Part shown: piece by piece, positions 62,501 through 64,000 of the stretch
Numbering within the stretch: the first letter of the stretch is position 1
Layout: each line of letters opens with the position of its first letter
Notes under the pieces: generated by a model
Told to the model about the DNA's origin: nothing
Databases searched by the model: none
What the model saw: the letters and a program-made list of their open reading frames with translations, nothing else
Translations under genes and position numbers: made by a program
NCBI GenBank assembly: GCA_963576725.1
Contig: OY755246.1
Span: forward strand, 78,721,540-78,785,539
DNA: 64,000 nt
Direction of reading: 5' to 3'
From: Azorinus chamasolen
Taxonomy: Eukaryota; Mollusca; Bivalvia; Cardiida; Solecurtidae

Positions 62501-64000
62501 TTTAATAAACATCACTTCCTTCTTGAATTATCTCCCTTTTTTGATATTTTAACAAGTAAAATATTGTACACAGCAATATTCTGCCATGCCTCAACAGAAT
62601 TTGTTTAAACTTTGCAGTATTATTGATCACCATCTCTGAAATTGTGCATCTGCAATAAAGGTTTTGATTTGTCCCTTTGTGCATGAATGAATGATCTCTC
62701 TTTTGTTATTTAACAAATGAAAATTTAGCGGTCCATCTCGGTGTCAAATGTGAGTAACGAGTTGTTTTAAAAAGATAAATTTAATAAATCCAATAGTCAT
62801 GAACAGGAATGCAAGATTCTATTTATAACATAACAAACACACATGTTTTTGCAGCCAATATATCAGCAATAACATGGATTGTTGCAAACTTTCCTTACAT
62901 ATTGAAATGATCAATGAAAGGGTGTTATTAGGTTTCTCTAAGTGACTGGGACAAAGTAGGTCCAAAATTTCGAACTTTTTATTGACTTACTGTCATATCA
63001 ACCAATTTAGATCTCTCTGATGTTCAATTTATCTGTGATAGTATATGATAAAAAAAAATACAGGAACACATCAAAATAAATTCTGAGTTCCATTTTCAAT
63101 ATACAAACATGTCACATTATGACATCACTGTACAAAGTGTGCCCTTTGCTCAAAGTGATGATAGCGTGATGTCATGCTGGAGCCACGAGCTATGATATAA
63201 TATCGTATCTTTAACTGTCTATGGGATGGAAATTTGACAGTTGATGTCAATAATGTCATTTGGCTATGATGTCATACCATTTTTTAAAAATTTTTTTTTG
63301 AGTTATGGCCCTTTTTTTTCAGTGGACAAGCACCAAATCAGATGAGTGTTGGCGCCGAATGCGTGCCAGCTCTTGTTTTAAAATACAGCTACTGGCTTTA
63401 TCCTTTCATGCATTTGCAAACAGAGTAGACCCCGATCAGACGGCTCCTATAAAGCCGTTTCATAACTTTCTAAAATGGCTATAATGTTCCACCTTCCATA
63501 TTTTATTATAACTGTTTTGTTCATGAATATTCAGTAGGAATTGACATTTGGAATAAACATAAAAATATTGGCAAAGGGTTAATGCAGACTTAAAGGAATG
63601 CTTTCGATGGAGCTTTCTTCATAGATTTCAGTCTGCTCTGAGCAACCACATCTGTACTGGATGTAAAAAACTTCAAGGCCATTTATTGTGTCACCTGCTG
63701 AGAGGCAGTGTGTCATTTAGGGATCACTTTTCTGTTGTGTGTCTGTCCGACACACTTTTTTGTCTGTCACTTTTTTTTTTTTACTAATACTTCTCCTAGA
63801 AGGTGACACATGTGTTCCTCTGAACACTCTTGTATTTGATATAAAACAGTATATACAATAAAATCTTCTTTAATCAAAACATGAAAATAAAAATACAAAA
63901 GTCAGGCAGGAAATTTGAAAATGGCACAAAAGTTCACAGCAACAGAAGACGCAAACTGTGTAAAACACAGCAACTAGTGTGTTTCTATAATGCATTAGTA
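44482..64000 (+). CDS. NCAPD3: Condensin II non-SMC subunit D3 (NCAPD3), N-terminal part, 8 exons seen
   Basis: NCAPD3 is a HEAT-repeat regulatory subunit of condensin II, which acts in the nucleus to compact and individualise mitotic chromosomes. Coding exons: 44482-44545, 52752-52898, 55217-55302, 56344-56497, 57996-58108, 58912-58998, 60022-60149, 61856-61898. All junctions are GT-AG and the phases chain to 822 nt, 274 codons. Recognised segments, by recall of vertebrate NCAPD3: DWVKEVWESEFTD (vertebrate EWVDTVWELDFTE), LWTALVENDVSLKAMVALLA (IWTFFIENNVSHSTLVALF), FQIFHPEPFEKSVDYLKQC (NQVFHPVMFDKCIQTLK), LRKSLHTLLQDLVRFLGRYS and IPGLAYK (IPELAYY). Exon 5 and exon 6 code a basic (KRKRS, RGRKTKSRSKSR) then acidic (EEDEQDGDEEE) linker. 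The gene (about 1500 aa in vertebrates) continues past the right edge. No further exon was found after 61898. Confidence 0.92.
44666..45902 (+). mobile_element. Non-LTR retrotransposon fragment (RT C-terminal region), flanked by a ~130-bp direct repeat
   Basis: 44800-45487 codes, with one stop and frame shifts, the region after the RT catalytic core: KCKIIHYGHNN, SKINKANSILGLISRSF, then in one open stretch LYTAMVRPHVEFANVVWHPY, LEKLQKRATKLVPKL, LPSLSHRRVRADAIQTFKIV, ending RHWQGNTYSY and TAG. This is the usual Jockey/CR1-type tail. A ~130-bp sequence (AGCGCTTGCACTACCGAATA, GAGGCCCAGAGAAT) occurs before it at 44687 and after it at 45803. A run of 14 G lies at 45616. Inactive. Confidence 0.7.
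45903..47130 (+). repeat. ~610-bp tandem duplication across the element junction
   Basis: 45903-46510 is repeated at 46511-47130 almost without change. Each copy starts ATTGGACTTCAGCAATGCGT (RT sequence) and runs through the element's left arm to GGCCAAAAACTCTC. The second copy has one extra 12-bp GAGTCCGGTAGA unit. The duplication is therefore younger than the foldback insertion. Confidence 0.9.
46147..47573. mobile_element. Long-TIR foldback element (MULE-like) with 9-bp target duplication
   Basis: It is bounded by GAAATTATG on both sides (46138-46146 and 47574-47582). The left end reads GGTGCTACTAAACAGAGTCT and the right end is its reverse complement. The inverted repeats extend ~240 bp (GGCCTTTTTAGTGCAATTTA; CCGGTAATATTTAC; GTCGGATAGAGTCGTATA) and include a TCTGGTAGAGTCCGGTAGAG repeat. 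Long TIRs with 9-bp duplications fit Mutator-like elements. No transposase is seen. It contains a secondary duplication that includes 5' host sequence (next entry). Confidence 0.6.
48856..50000. mobile_element. hAT-like non-autonomous element with 8-bp target duplication
   Basis: Flanked by GGAGGTGA at 48848-48855 and 50001-50008. The left end is TAGGGCTGCAACGATAC; the right end in reverse complement is TAGGGCTGTCATGATAC. Subterminal CGAATACGAATA repeats lie on both sides. 1145 bp with no transposase; the frames at 49598-49968 have no recognised domain. Inserted in the 3' part of the retrotransposon remnant. Confidence 0.75.
50009..51941. repeat. NCAPD3 intron 1: retrotransposon tail, short tandem repeat, G and A2 elements
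   Basis: 50009-50300 may be the retrotransposon 3' region. 50468-50592 is a ~23-bp tandem repeat (CCATGAGTCCCATGTAAGAAA, ~6 units). 50718-50865 is a family G foldback with a shortened left arm. 51405-51600 is an A2 element lacking the left hairpin half. 50870-51400 and 51600-51940 show nothing recognisable. Confidence 0.45.
51942..52149. mobile_element. Family E foldback, complete
   Basis: ACAGTAAAACCTCTCTATAA to TTATAGAGAGGTTTTACTGT. Core AAAACAGAATGCTCCTATAG / GAACGTTCTGTTTTTC inside AGGGCAGGTGGTTGCTTAAA. Close sibling of 41045-41256. Confidence 0.75.
52385..52440. mobile_element. Half of a family D element
   Basis: GTTCTAAAGAGTGGTTACAA, CATGGGGTTTGGTGGAGAAA TAAAGGAGCTATTC: the right arm only; the left arm is missing. 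Confidence 0.55.
52463..52711 (-). mobile_element. Family B element, reverse
   Basis: GAACCCTTCGCTTGCTGAAT to AACAGCAAGCGAAGGGTTA, perfect core palindrome. It sits immediately upstream of NCAPD3 exon 2. Confidence 0.78.
52752..52898 (+). CDS. NCAPD3: NCAPD3 exon 2
   Basis: Codes WVKEVWESEFTDVGSLDDTS, then VLDHGTLSVLLGSLRIG and LDGWNVQDGEE. Acceptor CTTCTTTATTGTAG, donor GTATAC; phase 1 at both ends. A family B element ends 40 bp upstream, leaving the pyrimidine tract intact. Confidence 0.9.
52990..53062 (+). tRNA. tRNA-Thr(GGT)-like sequence
   Basis: It folds as a cloverleaf: acceptor GGCTTAG / TTGAGTC (with G-T pairs), D arm GCTCAGTGGGTAGAGT, anticodon loop ATGGTAA with anticodon GGT, T arm CTAGG TTCGAGT CCCAG (one mismatch). 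The A and B box promoters are good, and TTTTT follows 6 nt later. The several wobble pairs suggest either a pseudo-tRNA or the head of a tRNA-derived SINE. Located in NCAPD3 intron 2. Confidence 0.55.
53260..53590 (-). mobile_element. Family A element with a tandem expansion
   Basis: Hairpin right half GGAGCCGTTTGATCAGGG, blocks ATTCTATCTC and GTTCCTATGCCATTATC, then four ~33-bp repeats of ATGAATATATGATGTCATAATTT (53470-53560) before the end CATGGAGTAAAGGGTTA. A subterminal segment has been amplified in place. Confidence 0.6.
53591..54374. repeat. NCAPD3 intron 2; A elements
   Basis: 53634-53800 decayed A; 53835-54087 A with hairpin GATCAGGTGACTCTATAATA / GCCATCTGATCTGGG, ending GGAGGAGAGGGTTAA. 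54290-54370 is rich in ATGACATCA/TGACGTCAT. No gene is seen. Confidence 0.4.
54375..54468. repeat. 94-bp near-perfect palindrome
   Basis: 47-bp arms with no spacer (centre TCTCAG|CTGAGA). The left arm starts GCATTATCCTCCTTGATGTT and continues ACAGCCAAATGGTCTG. The only mismatch is T at 54413 against G at 54430. It matches no other family here and could form a long RNA hairpin if transcribed in the intron. Confidence 0.9.
54480..54977 (-). mobile_element. A element followed by a reversed A2 element
   Basis: A: 54490-54720, core GATCGGATTGCTCTTGTAGG / AGCCATCTGATCAGGG. A2: 54726-54977, CCATTACCTGTTTTATGTTT, AATACCTACTGAATATTCAT, core GATCAGACAGCTCCTGTAGG / AGCCATCCTTATCTGG, ending GGAAAGGGTTAA. 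Confidence 0.55.
55010..55160. mobile_element. Family D foldback
   Basis: TTTATTTCTCCACCAAACCC, TGTTGTGACCACTCTTTAGA, short apex TCTCATCGA, TTCTAAAGAGTTGTTGCAAC, GATTGGTGGAGAAAGG. Lies 60 bp before NCAPD3 exon 3. Confidence 0.6.
55217..55302 (+). CDS. NCAPD3: NCAPD3 exon 3
   Basis: Codes GLWTALVENDVSLKAMVALL, then AYLIVRGHK. TTTGTTTCAG acceptor, GTCAGT donor; phase 1 in, 0 out. Confidence 0.92.
55334..56006 (+). mobile_element. Chimera: family A left side, family B hairpin and end, with an inserted repeat
   Basis: Family A starts at 55334 (TTTTACGCCTTGAATATTCA) and breaks at 55398. It resumes at 55827 (ATAATGGTACTTGAACACAG, GCAGAAACTGTAGAATTC). At about 55890 it turns into family B: AATCAACTTGTAAATAGTGC, core GATGAGACATCTTCTACAGG / AGCTGTCTAATC, end AATAGCAAGCGAAGGGTTAA. 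The A hairpin and right end have been replaced by those of B. Confidence 0.65.
55399..55826 (+). mobile_element. Inserted dispersed repeat (AGCTCCACTTT... type)
   Basis: Starts with the hairpin AGCTCCACTTTTTCAAAAAG TGGAGCT and has two ~150-bp units (TCTCAGAAACCA, TTTGGTTCATATTTGGTATG, ACCCATTTCACAAGGG). It ends ACAGTGGAGTGCACTGTCTG CGGACAGCTCTTGTT. Hairpin ends with a tandem core resemble the pearl-like elements elsewhere in this window. Confidence 0.5.
56007..57032. repeat. NCAPD3 introns 3-4: A/A2 pieces
   Basis: 56007-56150: A2 lacking its left arm. 56165-56280: A core GATCAGACAGCTCCTATAGA / AGCTGTCTGATCTGG, directly before exon 4. 56576-56665: an A2 end. 56890-56940: inverted GATGACGTCA / TGACGTCACG pair. 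No gene besides the exon is seen. Confidence 0.4.
56344..56497 (+). CDS. NCAPD3: NCAPD3 exon 4
   Basis: Codes KTSDVAQKQIGISAARVYFK, LVLTPGSSAFQIFHPEPFEK and SVDYLKQCTVI. The FHP..F.K motif is conserved in vertebrate NCAPD3. Pyrimidine-rich acceptor, donor GTAATA; phase 0 in, 1 out. Confidence 0.94.
57033..57149. repeat. Foldback with 38-bp perfect arms
   Basis: Left arm 57033-57070, AAGAATTACTATGCTAGTAG + TTTGGAAGTTCAGCTGTA; right arm 57112-57149 is its exact reverse complement; spacer 41 bp. No other copy is seen in the window. Confidence 0.85.
57150..57470. repeat. A core followed by a reversed C element
   Basis: 57160-57232: A hairpin GGTTAGAAGGCTCCTGTAGA / AGCCATCTGATCTGATTC. 57235-57455: C (CCCATTTCCTCATATTGACG, stem TTGTGATAAATAATGCAAAT GCTC with the apex lost, CTCCTTTTCGGTGGATTTAT, TTATGAGGTAATTGGAT). 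Confidence 0.5.
57500..57930. mobile_element. Family D element split by a dispersed repeat
   Basis: The left D arm (CATTTCTCCACCAAACCCAA, at 57529) and right D arm (TTGAAGAAACGATTCTAAAG, TATGGTTTGGTGGAGAAATA, at 57880) are separated by 57555-57870. That insert is a repeat starting TCAGCTCGTCTGTTTCGAAG and ending GTGTTGACTCCGCACGCGGT GCTTGTTT. A reversed-order fragment of the same end occurs at 63330-63376. Confidence 0.5.
57996..58108 (+). CDS. NCAPD3: NCAPD3 exon 5
   Basis: Codes GSLGSAKRKRSLTPAKSSRG, then RKTKSRSKSRDPDPSFDD, a basic, probably nuclear-localising linker. Of two possible donors (GTAGGT at 58109, GTACCT at 58113) only the first keeps the frame into exon 6. Confidence 0.88.
58193..58249 (+). 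mobile_element. Left end of a family E element
   Basis: ACAGTAAAACCTCTCTATAA CGGCCACTTTATTGTGTTAAC, truncated where the next repeat begins. Confidence 0.55.
58250..58745 (+). repeat. ~145-bp tandem repeat, about 3.5 units
   Basis: Each unit: TTTTGAGGTCACTAGGTCAA, AGGTCAAGGTCACCATGACC, TTAACTGGTGAAATGGTTTC, GGTTTGGCTTAGGATCTTCA, AACTTGCTGTGGTGGTT, CATGACCACTAGATGA. It carries clustered AGGTCA half-sites (direct and inverted). Confidence 0.8.
58912..58998 (+). CDS. NCAPD3: NCAPD3 exon 6
   Basis: 29 codons: EEDEQDGDEEEMAPQEISGL, then RKSLHTLLQ. The acidic run is followed by the first strongly conserved helix. TTCATACAG acceptor, GTAAGA donor; phase 0 at both ends. Confidence 0.9.
59060..60021. 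repeat. NCAPD3 intron 6; D fragments
   Basis: 59505-59720 contains four partial D arms in tandem (CTACCAAACTCTATGTTGTG, GACCATTCTTTAGAATCG and variants) and one closing arm. 59850-59910 is a right D arm. 59060-59500 has only an A remnant near 59208 (TCCTACAAGAGCTGTCTGAT CTGGG). The frame at 59246-59473 is not supported. Confidence 0.4.
60022..60149 (+). CDS. NCAPD3: NCAPD3 exon 7
   Basis: Codes DLVRFLGRYSLKSSVSSAYH, then TVQILGQLSRQDVETFDGKF ES. TTGTTTTTCAG acceptor, donor GTTGGG (weak); phase 0 in, 2 out. Confidence 0.9.
60150..61020. repeat. NCAPD3 intron 7: two A2 elements and an unclassified repeat
   Basis: 60237-60472: A2 (GTTCCGTATTTATTCCAAAT, core GATCAGACAGCTCCTATAGG, right arm mostly lost). 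60520-60810: a dispersed repeat with GCCGGAGCTATGTAGGTATG and ACACCAGAGTTGTGGTCCTT. 60830-61000: A2 with the perfect hairpin GATCAGATGGCTCCTACAGG / AGCCGTCTGATC. Confidence 0.45.
61021..61855. repeat. NCAPD3 intron 7: pearl end, I and A elements
   Basis: 61098-61210: a repeat end with ATACCCCCGCAAATG / GAGGGGGGTATATAC. 61395-61530: family I, GATCAAAGGGCTGCTGCAGG AGCAGCTCCCTCAGG / GGCCCTTTGATC. 61580-61790: A with its left hairpin arm deleted (AGCAAACAGAGAGCCATCTG). Confidence 0.45.
61856..61898 (+). CDS. NCAPD3: NCAPD3 exon 8
   Basis: A 43-nt exon coding ASLEKQSIPGLAYK, aligning with the vertebrate KYIPELAYY segment. CAATTTCAG acceptor, GTAAGG donor; phase 2 in, 0 out. Confidence 0.88.
61899..62075. 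repeat. Foldback after NCAPD3 exon 8
   Basis: GTTAGACTGCATTAAGACCT TCATGAAATAGACTGG / CCAGTCTTTTTCATGAAGAC and GCAGTCTAAC form imperfect arms around GGGAGTGTCAGTGAAG (61972-62061). Confidence 0.55.
62080..62700 (+). repeat. Degenerate tandem repeat, about four units
   Basis: TTCTGCCATGCCTCAACAGAA-type, TGCAGTATTGTTGATCACCATC and ATTGTGCACCTGCGAT recur at irregular spacing (~100-205 bp), with CTTGAATTATCTCCCTTTTT between. Typical of molluscan dispersed tandem repeats. The minus frames here are repeat-derived. Confidence 0.6.
62701..63390. other. Intron stretch; repeat end at right
   Basis: 62701-63255 shows no recognised family (ATGACATCACTG / GTGATGTCAT weak inverted pair near 63120-63175). 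63260-63376 is the terminal part of the repeat seen at 57555 (GAGTTATGGCCC, AAGCACCAAATCAGATGAG TG, GCGTGCCAGCTCTTGTTTT). Confidence 0.35.
63391..63590 (-). mobile_element. A2 element, right hairpin arm deleted
   Basis: CCTTTCATGCATTTGCAAAC, GATCAGACGGCTCCTATAAA, then directly TTCATAACTTTCTAAAATGG, GAATATTCAGTAGGAATTGA, GGCAAAGGGTTAA. The deletion removed the apex-to-stem half. Confidence 0.55.
63591..64000. repeat. E fragment and reversed pearl-like end
   Basis: 63582-63650: family E core GGAATGCTTTCGATGGAGCT TTCTTC. 63685-63812: reverse end of the family at 39468 (GTGTCACCTGCTGAGAGGCA, GTCTGTCCGACACAC, AGGTGACACATGTGTTCCTC). The last ~190 bp show nothing recognisable. Confidence 0.45.

Noticed and set aside
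61899..64000. Further NCAPD3 exons after exon 8
   Set aside because: I looked for a phase-0 exon continuing the LAYK segment and found no stretch with both a credible acceptor and family resemblance. The next exon probably lies beyond the window.

Overview
This is eukaryotic nuclear DNA. It is AT-rich, has spliced genes with multi-kilobase introns, and is very dense in repeats. The repeat types suggest a bivalve mollusc: arrays of roughly 150-bp units ending in GACA/GACG/CCGT microsatellites (resembling pearl/Helentron-like elements of bivalves) and hundreds of short palindromic elements. I cannot name the species.

Two protein genes can be rebuilt exon by exon, with matching splice phases throughout. 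On the minus strand, 44277 to 16921, lies a complete 13-exon gene for mitochondrial glycine C-acetyltransferase (GCAT, 2-amino-3-ketobutyrate CoA ligase; predicted 429 aa). On the plus strand, starting at 44482 and running off the right edge, are the first eight coding exons (274 codons) of the condensin II subunit NCAPD3. The two start codons are 204 bp apart, divergent, around a compact presumed bidirectional promoter with two opposed CCAAT boxes. One tRNA-Thr(GGT)-like sequence lies in NCAPD3 intron 2.

Layout: 1-2880 satellite with a dimeric unit; 2881-16900 intergenic, nearly all decayed miniature elements; 16921-44277 GCAT; 44278-44481 promoter; 44482-64000 NCAPD3. NCAPD3 intron 1 holds non-LTR retrotransposon remains. 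One of these is interrupted by a long-TIR foldback element (9-bp target duplication) and by a hAT-like element (8-bp target duplication).

The miniature elements fall into families, named here. A: ends TTAACCCTTTACTCCAT, hairpin CAAACAGAGTAGACCC...GGGTCT. A2: as A, with the other end CTGTTCTATGTTTATTCC. B: TTAACCCTTCGCTTGCT. C: TTAACCCATTCCCTCAT, hairpin GAGCATTTGCTCC. D: CTCCACCAAACCCTATGTTG. E: ACAGTAAAACCTCTCTA. G: TTTTAGTTGAGTCTGAG. H: hairpin GGATCC-GATGAGACGC. I: short relatives with CAGTGTAGACC arms. A, B, C and H are bounded by TTAA, as expected for piggyBac-type target sites (inference). A, B, C and E have different ends and arms but share the hairpin apex GCTCCTnnAGGAGC, and several elements are chimeras of two families. 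A second notable feature is in GCAT intron 6, where a tandem array of about 14 units of about 36 bp is built from the exon 7 splice-acceptor junction itself.
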